From contig NC_084803.1 in the NCBI RefSeq assembly GCF_963583255.1, positions 26,758,428 to 26,822,427 of the forward strand: a DNA stretch of 64,000 bases. The letters run 5' to 3'. A program made the position numbers and the translations under genes. Position 1 is the stretch's first letter. Each line of letters begins with the position of its first letter. Below are positions 31,679-44,701 of this stretch, one piece after another. Below the pieces are notes generated by a model. The model worked only from the letters and a program-made list of their open reading frames with translations. It was not told the DNA's origin and did not search any database. Source of the stretch: Pyrus communis. Taxonomy: Eukaryota > Streptophyta > Magnoliopsida > Rosales > Rosaceae.

Positions 31679-34600
31679 TAAGTCTAGTAGTTGGCGAATC
31701 CTTTTGGGTTTTGTAGTTCATAGTTTGTGATTTGAATGTTGTAATTGTTACAAGCTTTATTCTTGCTTCTTTGAATGTAAATTTTGTTAGAAAATTTGCC
31801 ATCTCAAATGTTGTAGATGTAGTTTATATGAGCATGAATTTTGGAGCTAAATTTTGGTGCCATGTTTTTTGGGAAATTCGGCCAAATCCAAAGGGTGGAT
31901 TTTTGGGTTCTTGTTTGACTTGTTAAAAGTGTTTTAAAGTGACTTTTGGAACCCCTATGTACCCTAGTATGGTTGTATGTTATTTCCCTTAAGTTTGAGT
32001 GGTTTTGGTATGTTTTTGGGTGAAGAATGTTCATGGAGCTCTTATGGGTTTTCATGGATGTTCTTCATTGTTCTTGATATGTTCTTGCCAAGAACAAAAG
32101 GTTTGGTGTTTTGATTCAAAGTTTTGATTTATTTCATAAAGTTTTTGTTTTGAAATATTTCTTATGTTTAAATATCTTAGATATTTGTTTTGAAAAATTA
32201 AAGAAATTTTAGTGGGTAGGTGTGTAATGATTTATTCCATTTCACACACCCCACTTACAAAACTTTGAAATTTTTTTATATACTTTGCTTCAATGGCCGG
32301 CCACCCTACTCAATTAGGGTCCTTGTGGGGCTTTTATGCAATTACATAAAGTTTTGATACTTTTGTGTATTTGTACTTTGACCCAAAAGTTTACGTTTTT
32401 ACGTAAAGGTCCAAAATCACTAAAAAGACAAATTGTTTTGCTCCTTTAATGAAGTTTTAGCTTTTGTGGAAATTTTTGGGTTCTAGTTGTAATTACATGA
32501 AGTAGTGGACTTTTGTGTTTTTACAAAGTGACCCCAAAAGTTTAAGTTTTGCAAAATGGCCCAAAAGTTGAGGTCATAGCATTTTGGCCCAAATTAGGTA
32601 GAGAACAAAATTGTTTTGTCTCTTTAAATGAGAATTGGATTTTCATTTCATTTAGCTCCATTTAAATCAATTCTATGGATACAAAAACCAAATGAAAATG
32701 TTGCATTCAAGTTTAATTAGTTAAAGCGTTAATTAATTAAAGAAAGGGTGATTATGAACCTAAGCCTACTATAATTGAGCTATGTGAAAGGCCGTTTCAA
32801 ATTTGTTTGAACCATGGGAATGTGTAGATTAAATTTTGGTTGTAATTTGATATGATCAATTGTTGTAAAAGAGCATAAGCTCTTCTTTACTTTAAAGTAA
32901 TTTGATTTGATCAATTGTTGTAAAAGAGCATAAGCTCTTATTTACTTTGAAGTACTCCTTTCTTGTTTTATTCGATATGCATGAAATTGGAGTAGTTGGG
33001 TCCAACGCCCAATAAGACAACACGCCTTAATGTGATTAAACGCGTAACTAAAATCAATCACCATCCCTAGACCGAGATTCAACACAAGGCTCGTGTTGGA
33101 TCTAATCAAAGGTTCATAGTCATCCTAAGGCCCTAAGGCAACTATATAGTCCATCAATGAATGCAAATCTTATGTTAGTAGTACCATATAGTCTTGCTTT
33201 AAAAACCGTTTTAAAAGCATAGTGGGAGTATTATATACTACTAAATCAATCATATGGACCAATAGTTGTAATAGGACCAAAATGTTTTAATTGGATTAAA
33301 ATGTATGTTTATATGTGATGAGACCTAAAACCCTCAACAAACCATTATTAAGTTGATAAGCGAGAGATGCTTTGAATATCTCTTCGTGGCCTTCCACCGT
33401 GATAGGCTCCAATCGTTTATGACTTGTACACCACCTTCACCCTATCATGGGGAAGAGCATCGTGCATGCTTATATTCAGGAGGAGTTTATTTACATTTGA
33501 TGAGGTAAGTGTAGGCAACGAGGATGGCCGATATCATATCATTGTGAGGCTATTCTTGAACCCCTTCATGAACTAAGCATGGTGGGAATAACTTAACTAA
33601 GTGCAATGGTGCCGATATCGTATCATCGTGAGGCCACATTCTCTAGAGGCCAAACTAGATGGGTAATTACAAGAGTTGTAAATGAGTAAAGTGTTATTCT
33701 CTCATCATTATTTTTGCTAACCGATATCGTATCATCGTGAGGTGGGCTTGGTAATGGTGAGTCTCCCATACCCCGCTAAGAGTTCAACAAAACTCTCGAA
33801 TTCCGATGAGGGATATGGAATTTGCCAAAAATAGTGGGTGGTGCTATTTGATTTAAAGACCCGAATCAAATGGCTTAATATCAATCAATTTATATTCGTT
33901 ATGTATTTGTTTACCAATATATTTGCAAACGCTATCCAAAACTTGACAAAGAAAAGCCGAATGCTTTAATTTCCGGACTTAGTTCTACAATCCCATAGAT
34001 TGTCTTTAATGGCTTGTAGATGTAACTAAGTAGTCTCATCCTCACAATCTTCCTATTGATAATGTATCAATGGAAGAACATGTTAGATAAGTCTATCATA
34101 AAGAGGACAACGCAAACACTAGTGCTTGTTTCTTTGTTACATGAACAAGGAACTTGAGAAGAAAGCACAAGGGCATGGACACTTTATGTGCCATGATTCT
34201 TCACTTACAAATTGTTGTATGAAGAAATGAGAGTTGCCTTGAACAACTCTTGAAAGTTTGTAATTATGTTGAGAACATAATGGTTGGTTGACAAAAATAG
34301 TCCATCAACATGGACTTATGATGATTTTGAATCATTGAATGTTGAAGTGTCAAAACACTTAACGAGACGGAAACTAGGCAAGGACTTCACCTTTGTGTCC
34401 CTATCCTAATGGTTCACTAAGTTTATTGTAAACTATATAGTGAACAATAACCACACCCTCTCCAAATTGTTTGATGTGTATAACATAATTGAAATAAGTT
34501 TCAAGAGAGATAGTGGGAGTTTAGGGACCATGACTATTGTAGTCAAAGGAGAAGTCAAATGAAGAAGGCAAAATAACTCCAAGGGAACAAACTTTCTTTA

Positions 34601-37167
34601 TGAAAGGATGGACATTGGAAGGGGTATTTGCAAGAAATGTCTTGCAAGTGTCAAGAACACACCTTTTTGAAGGTGTTGTAAAATGTTCTTGAAAAGTTCA
34701 TAACAGTTGGTTCTTCTACTTGAATGCATGATTTTGTATTAGTAACTATGTTTTACAATTGTTGTAAAAGTGTGCTAATAAGAAGTAGAAGATTAATGAG
34801 AGAAGAGAAAGTACTTTACATTCCAAACGTGAATCGAATATAGATCTCTGCGAAAGCGGATTGTACTTACTTCCTCATATGAACTACCAAAGAAATTGGA
34901 AAAACCAAAGATTGTCTTTATGTTCCAATTTTAAGGAAATTAATTGTCTCTATAGTAGAGATGATATGGTAGTATTAACTGTTTAGAATACGATGATGCT
35001 TAAAACCCAAAAGGTTGCAAGGTAGTGACTAATCCCAACTGAGTTGTGATACCTCTAAAACATAAGTTACGAGTTGGTCATAGATGGATGCTTTGGATCG
35101 TTAGATCCGGATCCAATACCTTCTTATTAAAATTGTATAGAGGCGAAATGTTCGAATCTTTATTCTTTTGGAAAGAAGAAAGAATCACAAAGTTGTTGAG
35201 GTTAATTCACTTAGATGTTAGTGGCACTTGTCCACAACATAATACTACTCATGTTGTATGACATTCACCGAAGATCACTCTCGGTTGGACTATAGTTTAT
35301 TTTGAATAAACACAAGTCCGAATACTTTGCAAAAGGTTTCAAAGAATTCAAGAAATGTAAGTAGATGAGTAAGACGTCTAAAGTATTTACCTCCTTAGAT
35401 CTGATCCAAGGAAAAGGTAACACTTTAGATTAATTTCCTTGAAAAATATCAAGGAAAGTAGCATCGTAAGATAATGAATTTCTCCATTAGGAGAAGAATG
35501 AACATGAATAAGATTTAGTTCGTTGGACATTATCAATTACCCATATATATATGATATATACTTCTAAGACAACCTAGTTCCTATACCACAAGCTCCAAGG
35601 TAGTCCAGAAGGATTTATAAACCGTCTCAGTTGAATGGTTTGAACTTTATGACTATGTCATAGAGTTGCACCTCTTAATTCGAAAGAAATAAGAATGAAA
35701 ATCCTTATGACTACATTAAGTGTATATACGATATATACTCAAAGAAATGGTAAAGTACCATTTGACCCGAAATAATGAAACCTTCACAGCTAATTGGTAG
35801 CTTAAGGTGACTACACTCAAAGAGAATGGTTGACTTTGAAGAAACCATCTTTGACGTAGTCTTGGTTTCAATTAATTCGAAGATTGCTAGCTACAACTAA
35901 ATGGTGATTTAATTTTTGGACATAATATGGGTTTCCGAAACCATTATTAAGATAGTCTTGATAATATATGTCTAAAACTATAAATCACAAGACAGGTTAG
36001 TTGTAGAGATCCATCCATCATGGATCTTAGCAAGCTAGTGGGAGCTATAAGCGTCTTATGAGAAAAGATCAATTGTTTGATTTCTCATAAAGATGTAAAT
36101 GAATCTTTTGTTTACTAGGTTAACAAAAGATTAGTGGGAGTTAATCGTATTCCTAAATTTAAATATATATATGATATATTAATTTTTGGAAATGAAAAGA
36201 GTACTTCTTCGTTAAAGTTATTCTATAAACGATAGAATGTATATGGGAGATATAGTCTATATAATGGAATGGAAATCTATAATGATATATTTCAAGATAT
36301 AATTGGATTATATCAATCCCTAAAATAGACAAGACATGCTAGGAAGTTTCTCATTTGATGATAAACTTCAATTAGAATGACAATTCTAGTGAGACTAGGA
36401 AGTTGTTCTTCTCAAAGGGAATGTACCCTTTGACTCCCAAAGAAATAATGCGTAAATAGAATCCTTTATGCATAAGCAGAAAGGTGATTTATGTATTTCA
36501 TATTGTATGAAAAACATTGATATAAGATGTACCTAGAAAGGTACAAGACAATATCAGTGCAAGCCCAGGATCAGAACCATGGCAACTGTCAAGTGAGTCC
36601 TTAAGTATTTGAGAAATACTAAAGGATATATTACTCAATAATTGAGAAAGAATTAGAGTAACGTAATGGAAGCGTAAATGTATTAGATTATGAATCTAAT
36701 CCATCATTGGATATTTCTTCATTATGAATGAAGAGATAAACAGATATCTCTTTATTATGACTAAAAGGATATTTGGATGGAAACATTAAAGTAATGACTT
36801 TAGTGTGTTCCATTATGAATGCAAAATATATTGCCATATAGAAGTTTACAACAATGTTGTTTGGATGGGAAAGTTCATTTATGAACTCTCTATTCGGTTC
36901 CAACCAGAAAGTGTATGACACTAATGGGGCGATAGCTCAAGCCATGGAATCAAGGTCTCATCAAGGTCCGAACTCAAATGAGAGACTGAACCACATGATT
37001 AGGAATCATGAATAATGGTGACGTCGTTATTCTCAAGGTTGCTTCTATGGATAACATATAGATATCCATCTTGTTTAGGCCTACTACTCAGCTATTTATG
37101 AAATGAATTACAGAAGAGGTATCATCACTGATAACCAAGCTGATTGGCTCTAGTGCAAGTGGGAGAT
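31679..37167 (+). pseudogene. Z interior: decayed copia gag-pol remnants
   Basis: Only scattered similarity remains, in changing frames: around 35190-35300 HLDVSGTCPQH and MTFTEDHSR recall the integrase core (IHTDVCGP..., FITFTDDHSR). Around 36600 VKSLSI/LKYLRNTKGYIT recalls the RNase H-proximal copia motif, and near 36825 AKYIAI-like residues recall EAEY. The rest shows stops every few dozen codons. Three copies of a GATATCGTATCATCGTGAGG-like motif occur at about 33530, 33613 and 33722. The region could not encode transposition proteins; mobilisation in trans is inferred. Confidence 0.6.
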
Positions 37168-38980
37168 TGTTGGAAATGTGCCCTAAAACCAATCATATGA
37201 TGATACTTTACGGACATTTCACAAAGTTAAACTAATGAAGTTTAAATGTAAAGGGCAAAGATTATTGTTTGAGCCGTCTCATATAAATGTTATATGCTTA
37301 AACGATAAGTCCAAGGAATATGTGATTGGAAGAATGCGATCTAAAGAAGTTAGATTCATGAGACCATTCTTTCGTTGACACATCCTAAACGTTCCTGATC
37401 ATAGGATTGTCAATTGGGCATTGACAGTCCGTTAAGATCAGTACGTGCTATGTCTTCTCTCAGGGAGAGTGACTAGTCTCGAGTCATTGGTGTGTGTGAC
37501 ATCAAGACAAGTACATAGGTGCTCAATAGAGAATGAGTTCACTGAACACGATCAACGAAGAGTTCTCTTATTCATGTCACATGAGAACTCATGGTTGGGA
37601 TAATGCAAATTAGTCTTTTGACCTGAGGCATCACAGTTGTCTTGTGGTTAGGTCCTTAATCTTTGATTATGTCAAAGTCACTCCATCAGGAGGGTGTCCA
37701 CGGCATCGTTGGGGTTAAGCCACTTAGCCATGGAGGCAAGTGAATGCGCAACAAGGGATCTCTAACCTTCAAACTGTTTGAGGGAGAATACTCTATGATA
37801 TGATTAAGAATCTTTGGCCAAAGTATGAATGAGATTTAGGAATGTGTTCCAAATCACATTCAAGGTAATCATATAAGCACAAGACTCACATTGGATAGTA
37901 GACATGAATAAACTATCAAACCAAACAATGTGGTCAAGAGTATTGTATTAGAGAAAGACCGTATTGCATTTGTAATCCTAAAACTGAATAGGTTCTCCAC
38001 CTCTTCTGATTAGCTTGGGTAACCATGACATGCTGCTAGGCGTCAACCATGGTTTGTGGAAGCCCTAAAAGTGTATTATCACTAACGGGAGAATTGAAAG
38101 TAAGTTTCAATTCACAATCGATTTGAAAGAGTTTTAATCGCCCACTGCCTCGCTAAAAGGAACCTAATGGATCGTACACCGTGTAAGGTAGAGATTGAAG
38201 ATTCAACGGAGATGAGTAAGAATAATTAAATGGTTTAATTATTTATGGCAAGGATTAATTAATATGATTATTAATCAAACGAATAAGTTCGTTAAAAGAC
38301 CTCGGGATAGTTTTGGACCTTAAGGCCCAATGGGCTTCCAACGTCAAGTCCATTGACTTAAGTTATGTGACAACTTAATGAATAATGATTCACAAAGGCC
38401 CAAATAGCCCAATGAATAACCTAAGGCCGGCCATTTAGAGAAAGAGTGGGTTTTGGACTTATTTACAAGTTTGCCACTCAAATGAATTAAGGTATAAGTG
38501 TGACTTTATAGCCAAAATTCATTTAGGGTTGTTTTTGGGGAAATTGCAGAAACACAAACTCTCCTTTCTCTCTAGAAATGGCCGGCCACCCTTGAGGAAA
38601 ACATCTAGCAATCTTACTTCCTCAAGGTCACTCATTTCTTCTCCAATCTTACCTTGGTGTGGAGACTTAGAGGTTCTCAATTTTGGGAACTTGGAGAAAC
38701 CTTTTCATCCATCCAAATCCATGGATCTAAGATGCAAGGAATGAAGGCCCTCTCTTTGGGTGATTAGCCTTTGCTTATGCAAAGAGGAATCTACAAAGGT
38801 ATTGATTTCTCAACTCACTTTGTTTTGAGTTGAGTCTTGGTTCACCTATCTACTAGGCTTTGAAGTTCATGGGTTAAGTTTTGTTTTTGAGTGCATATAA
38901 ACATGATTCCGCCTTTTAATTGTTAATTGCATGTTGTTGATGTTGCTCAAATGAACTTGTTTTTCACAAATCTTCCTTCA
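37168..38980 (+). repeat. Z 3' LTR
   Basis: Same length as the 5' LTR. The offset between them is a constant 7317 bases at every point I checked, so there is no net indel. Confidence 0.92.
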
Positions 38981-38985
38981 TAGGA

Positions 38986-39083
38986 AGTCTACGCAAACAT
39001 GTGTTTGTCCAGATTTCTTAAGGACAATGACGATTTTGTAGATCCACTTAGGGTATTGCACCTCTTGAATGAAGCATGCCTCG
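38986..39083 (-). pseudogene. Y pol, reverse-transcriptase N-terminal piece
   Basis: Read on the minus strand it gives CFIQEVQYPKWIYKIVIVLK followed by KSGQTHVCVDF, the motif GFI..VQYP.WLSNIVPVKK then G..RVCVDFRDLN of Tat-type reverse transcriptase. It continues into DLNDACPKDDFPL at 29850 across Z, which proves Z inserted into Y. Confidence 0.85.
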
Positions 39084-42000
39084 ATTAAACCAAACGATGT
39101 GGTCAAGAGTATTGTATTATTGAAAGACCGTATTGCATTGTAATCTTAAACTAAATAGGTTCTCCACCTCTTCCGATTAACTTAGGTAGCCATGACATAC
39201 TGCTAGGTGTCACTCATGGTTTATGGAAGCCCTAAAAGTTTCAATTCACAATCGATTTGAAGAGTTCTAATCACCCACTGCCTCGCTAAAAGGAACCTAA
39301 TAGATCATACATCGAGTAAGGTAGAGATTGAAGAAACAACGGAGATGAGTGCGAATAATTAAATGGTTTAATTATTTATGGCTAGGATTAATTAATATGT
39401 TAATTAATCAAACGAATATATTCGTTATAAACCTTAGGTTAGTTTTGGCCCATGATAGGAGCATATTCATGCGACTTAAATGGCTTGTTCTCGTGCATTT
39501 ACGTTATGTTTCTTTAGTTATTTTAGTCCTTTAAGCTATTTTCGTGTGTTTGTAGGTCCAAAGGGCTAAAGGAGCAAAAAGATGCATTTTGGAGACTTTT
39601 GGAGCACTTTTGGGCTAAGGATGGATAGCTTATGCTTAGCGCCAAAGTGTTGGACGAAATTGAAGACCTAATTGAAGACCAAAGTGTTGGAACCTTGTTC
39701 CCTTTAGTTTTAGGACATTTAAACCTTTCCAATTTCCTTAGCCGTGCATAACATTCCAACATTCCACTCCTTCATTTCAGCCACACTCACACATATCATC
39801 ACCTATCATCACCACTTATCACTTATCATAACCACATATCATATCACTTATCACTTATCATCACCACTTATCACTTATCATAACCACATATCATATCACT
39901 TATCATCATCACTTATCATATCACTTATCATAATCACTTATCACTTAACATGCACCCATCACCTAACACAAAACCTTGCAGCCACATGCATTCCCCTTTT
40001 GCACATGCTTTCCCATTTCATTATTCATTCACCTTAATCATTCCCTCACATGTTTTCCCAACCCATTGCAGCACATGCACATTCACCCTTCATTATTTCC
40101 ATCCACATGCATTTATCATCATTCACCCTAGCTTTAAGTCACATGCAAACACATTCAAATCAGCCACATGCATCTCCCATCTCATTTCCAGATTGTCCCC
40201 TTGCACATGCAGCCACTTATTCAAAGCACATGCATTTCCACCCTTTAATCACATGCATAAATCAGCCACATGCATCTCCCATCATCATTCCAGATTTCCA
40301 CCACCCTCCTAGCTGTCATGTTCCCCCCATTTCACCTATAAATAACCCTTCATTGCAGCCACAAAGGGGGGGATCCATTCACCACAGAAATAAGGCATTT
40401 GTGCCAGAAATTCATCCATTCCATAAACACTTCCATTCCATTGTACATACCACCAACACTTCCCCCTTTGTGCCGTGAGTTTCCCTTACAATCCAAACAC
40501 CATCCTTCCATTTTCACCACTCCCCAAACCATTCACACCATCAAACTATCCTTAGACCTTATGCTACAACGAAGAGGAAGAGAAGAGTGCCTAAACGTTC
40601 ATACAATTCAAGTTTGAGTTGTTGGAATGTTTAGGTGTTTCTTTGATTTCAATGTTAATTTCAATACTCTTTGTTTTGTACGTATGAGGAATGGAAGAGA
40701 AGAGTGCCTAAACGTTCATACAATTCAAGTTTGAGTTGTTGGAATGTTTAGGTGTTTCTTTGATTTCAAAGTTATGAGGAAATTCGAAATATATGTTTAT
40801 GCTTGCATTTTGATTTGATTACTTCTAATTGCGTTTCATAAGTTGTGATTCAATTTGTTTAACCGTTTGATTGATAACTTATTTATGTATGTTTATTGAG
40901 AGTGCACGCTTAATTTTCATGCATGAATATGACGCTAGAATATAAGTGAGTTTCACCTAATAGTTACGAACTTATATTCACAAGTAGTGGAGGTTGCTTA
41001 TAAACAATCGCGTTAAACGAATTCTTGGCATAAGTTTCATGCGTATTCCATAGTAACGAATGCCTCGTCAACACTTATAATTTTCATAGAGCGTAATGAT
41101 TCTTGCTTGTATCTCTATTATGCAATCATGTAGGGGACTTGTGGGGAATGTTTTGAATTGTTGTATGCGCTAACCCATCCAATTCAATAACGTTAGGAAG
41201 ATTTGAAGGTTAATTAGTGCATCACGGTTAACTTGGGGTGTTGAGAATTCATGGTTTATTGAAATGCAATTGGAAATCATTTTATTATGCAAGTGTAACA
41301 TGTGTGGAGAAGAACCTTCTAGCTAGCATTCATCCATTCATTTTCATCGCATTCATATTTACATTCTGTCTAGTTTATTAAACTTGTTTCGTTATTTCAA
41401 TTTTCGTCAAATTAAAATCCCCCTTTACTTTATTGTCTAATTTAGTTAGAAAGTGTCTTAGTTTGTGTTTATAAGAGTTTTGAGTCATTTTGTTACACAA
41501 ATTCGTCCAAATTTGTGTTTGTGCTCAAATCTGCCCAGAAAGTGGTTTTTAGGCAGATTTGAGTGTGTTTGTGTTGTTTTGAGTCTTTTGGTTTGTTTTA
41601 GTGTTTTAAAGTTTAGTTTTGCATTCTTTGAGTCTAGTATAGTGTTTTATATTGTTATTTTACGTTTGAATCAAGCCATAATCTTAAATTCGTCCAACAT
41701 TGGGTTTAAGGTCAGAAACTGCCTAGTTAGTGTTTTTAGGCAGTTTTGAGTCTTTTGAACTTGTTTTGAGTCCTTTGAGTCTTTGTGAACGTTTTTAACT
41801 TTGTTTTTATGTTTTTGAGTCAAATCCAAGTGATTAACAATCCCTCCTAATCCCCGGTCCAGAACGATCCCTACTTGCACCTATACTACAATTGATAAAA
41901 AGAGGGTTTAATTTGTGTGCGTATAAATCTCGCATCAGCCCACAAGGCCTAATGGAATTTGAATGTCAAACCTATTAACTCAAGTTGTATAACAACTTGA

Positions 42001-42603
42001 AACACAAGGGGCCTCAACACCCAAAGAACCCAATATTGCCAGCCATAAGAGTGAGGGCTAGTAAACTTGGCTTAATTGCAAGTTTGCCACTCCATTGTTA
42101 GGTGGTATAAAGGCAACTTTATAGCCATTTCATGCTTAGGGTTTCTTTTGGAGAAAAGATGAGAACACAAGCTCCTTTTTCTCTCTAAAAGGTCGGCCAC
42201 CTTAGAGGAACATAGCTAGCAATCTTACTTCTTTTAAGTCACTCATCTCTTCATCAATGCTCTCCTTTGTGTGGAGAATTAGAGGTTCCGTATTTTGGGA
42301 ACTTGGAGAGTCCATTCATCCATCATCATCTAAGAAATCCATGGAGCTAAGAAGTAAGGAATGAAGGCCATATCTCTTGGGTGATTAGCCTTTGCTTATG
42401 CAAAGAGGAATCAACAAAGGTATAATATTTCTCAACTCTCTTTGTTCTTGAGTTGAGTCTTGGTTCACCACACTTACTAGGCCTTGAATTTCATGGGTAA
42501 AGTTTTGTTTTTGAGTGAATACAAGCATAAATCCGTCTTTTAATTGTTAATTGCATGCATAGATGTTACTTAAATGAACTAGTTTTCACAAATAAATCCT
42601 TCA
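39084..42603 (+). repeat. Truncated Z-family LTR carrying solo LTR X1
   Basis: From AAACCAAACGATGTGGTCAA the sequence follows the Z LTR from its position 30602 to its end (CAAATAAATCCTTCA at 42603), diverged and interrupted by X1 at 39453-41937. The first ~750 LTR bases are missing, and Y sequence resumes as gag on the right. It marks an older Z-family event with deletion of Y gag-RT sequence. Confidence 0.8.
39453..41937 (+). mobile_element. Solo LTR 'X1' of a long-LTR retrotransposon family
   Basis: A 2485-base unit with TGATAGGAGC at one end and CTCGCATCA at the other, flanked by GCCCA repeats (39448-39452, 41938-41942). It contains an ATCACTTATCAT microsatellite (39790-39950), repeated CACATGCA words, a TATA box (CTATAAATAA, near 40338) followed by CATTGCAGCC, and a direct duplication of ~117 bases (from 40576 and 40693). 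No coding region. TG...CA ends and 5-bp TSD identify it as an LTR. The superfamily is unknown. Confidence 0.85.
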
Positions 42604-44635
42604 CAAGTTCCCTCAAGGTGTTTTTGTACCTATCTTGGGTGCAAGAAGGCTCACCTTTCATCTACTTTGTTTTGCTTTTGGAGGTCTTGACGGGCGCGGC
42701 GAAGGTCTTGATGGGGGTAGTATAGATCCCAAAAGCTTCCTTGGTAGGCTTTTTCCCAGTCTTGTCTACCTTTGGAGTAAATGCCATATCTTTTTTGAAG
42801 TCGGTGATCGGCTCTTTCTTCCCATGATTGGCAGTACTCAACTCCATGTCATGGGATCGAGTTACCAATTCTTCAAAAGTTCTTGGTTTTATGCCTTGGA
42901 AGATGTAATGTAGCCCCCAATGCATACCTTGGACACACATCTTAATGGCGGAGGTTTCAGAAAGCCGATCTTTACAATCCAGACTTAATGAACGCCACCT
43001 ATTAATGTAGTGGACGACAGGTTCATCTTTCCAGTTTTTCGTACTCGTCAACTCCAACATGCTTATGGTGCAGCGAGTGCTGTAGAAGCAATTAAGGAAT
43101 TCCCTTTCAAGCTGGTCTCAGCTGTTGATAGAGTTGGGCTTGAGGTCGATATACCAGTCAAAGGTGTTACCCTTTAGCGAGCGCACAAATTGATTGACGA
43201 GGTAGTCTCCCTACGTCCCAGCATTGTTGCAGGTTTCAATGAAATGGGCAATATGCTATTTAGGATTGCCCTTTCCAAAAAATTGCATGAATTTGGGTGG
43301 CTGATAACCCCTTGGCTTCCTTAAGGCGTCAATCTTTTTAGAGTATGGCTTTAAGTACAGCGCAGAATCATGCGGGCTTTCTTCATATTGCACCTTGATC
43401 GTGCTTGTGATCATCTCTTACAACTGTTGGATAGAGAGAGATCCCATGTGTCACATCCTGGCCCGGGGGGGGGACCATTTCCCAGGCCCGATTCCACCAT
43501 TGCACGATATTGTCCGTTTTGGGCCCCAACCACGCCCTCACGGTTTTGTTTTTGGGAACTCACACGAGAACTTCCCGATAGGTCACCCATCTTGGGAATG
43601 CTCTCGCGCGCTACTCGCTTAACTTCGAAGTTCCCATGGAACCCGCAACCAGTGAGCTCCCAAAAGGCCTCGTGCTAGGTAGGGATGGGAATATACATAT
43701 AAGGATCACTCCCCTGGGCGATGTGGGATCTTACAATCCACGCCCTTAAGGGCCCGACATCCTCGTCGGCACACACGCGACCAGGGTTAGGCTCTGATAC
43801 CAAATTGTCACATCCCAGCCCGGGGGGGGGACCACTTCCCGGGCCTGACTCCACCATAGCACGATATTGTCTGCTTTAAGCCCCAACCACGCCCTCACAG
43901 TTTTGTTTTTGAGAACTTACACGAGAACTTCCCGATAGGTCACCCATCTTGGGAATGCTCTCGCGCTCTACTCGCTTAACTTCGGAGTTTCCATAGAACC
44001 CGAAACCAGTGAGCTCCGAAAAGGCCTCGTGCTAGGTAGGGATGGGAATATACATATAAGGATCACTCCCCTGGGTGATGTGGGACCTTACACCATGTGC
44101 ATCGTAGCTCGGTCCACCTCTAGCTTCTCCTCATCTTTGTTCATCAAAGGTTCCTTATTTTCACCAGTTTCCTTCTTCAGTGGATTAACCTTCGGGTCGT
44201 GGTTAGCTTTATCATCATGCTGCGCCTCGAGACGGTTGACGAACGTGGCAATTTGCAAGTCCTCTCTGCCACGATCCTTGTCAGCCGTGTAATTGCCTCG
44301 TTCATTTGTGCCATATACTCTTCTGTTGAAATCGCATAAGTAGCCATGACTTACATAGCTGAGCTACTGCTTGACTCGACATCGAAAGTCAACACCTTGG
44401 AATACCTCATCGAGCTTTCCTCTCTTGGCGCCCTTAGTGAGGCTAAGGTGATGATAGGCTTGTGCCTCGAGAGTTTTTACTCATTTGAGAGGATTGGTAT
44501 CGGAGTGGAAGGCATGGCAAAAAGAGCTTTTACCTTACTTCGGGTTGTGATGCCCAAAGTGCCACTACTTGCGGCAAGGATGTTCTTGTTCTTCGCGTTG
44601 ATTGTGGGAACAACTTGATCATTTCTTGATGCCAT
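42604..44635 (-). pseudogene. Y gag (broken; split by Cassandra)
   Basis: It starts at 44635 with MASRNDQVVPTINAKNKNIL and reads GTLGITTRSKVKALFAMPST before a stop; the next piece reads YAISTEEYMAQMNEAITRLT. After the Cassandra insertion the frames resume with KPRGYQPPKFMQFFGKGNPK and SLKGNTFDWYIDLKP. They continue through WRSLSLDCKDRLSETSAIKM and GLHYIFQGIKPRTFEELVTR to KTSKSKTK. The PP.F.QF.GKGNPKQH, G.AFDWY and RWRSLSL.CKDR blocks are those of Tat/Retand gag. Several stops and frameshifts; the zinc-knuckle end is absent. It forms virus-like particles in intact relatives. Confidence 0.85.
43449..44092 (-). mobile_element. Cassandra TRIM, complete, inserted in Y gag
   Basis: LTRs at 43449-43735 and 43806-44092 (287 bases each) with a 70-base interior. 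On the minus strand the interior starts with TTGGTATCAGAGCC (PBS). The target duplication is CCATG (43444-43448, 44093-44097). The 5S-like segment lies mid-LTR (on this strand GGTCACCCATCTTGGGAATG then CTCGCTTAACTTCGAAGTTC). Confidence 0.95.
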
Positions 44636-44701
44636 GTGTGTTTCTTGTGGATTTGAAAATAGAGATGAGAGGCAGAGAGGTCTCACCGGGCATGCCAAAT
44701 T

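Larger units (their letters stand above)
29851..38980 (+). mobile_element. Ty1/copia-type element 'Z', non-autonomous, recent
   Basis: Two LTRs of 1813 bases (29851-31663 and 37168-38980) flank 5.5 kb with a tRNA-Met PBS and a polypurine tract (GCAAGTGGGAGAT). The target duplication is TAGGA (29846-29850, 38981-38985). By eye I find only one mismatch between the LTRs (near 30251/37568), so insertion was recent, yet no coding frame in the interior exceeds about 80 codons. Confidence 0.9.

Noticed and set aside
40050..40617. His/Pro/Thr-rich ORFs of 60-142 codons (also 52722-53295)
   Set aside because: They follow from CACATGCA and CCATTC-type composition of the X LTRs. Similar chance frames appear in X1 and X2 but with different sequence.
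44346..44618. 90-codon plus-strand ORF
   Set aside because: Antisense of Y gag, whose minus-strand frame has clear family motifs.
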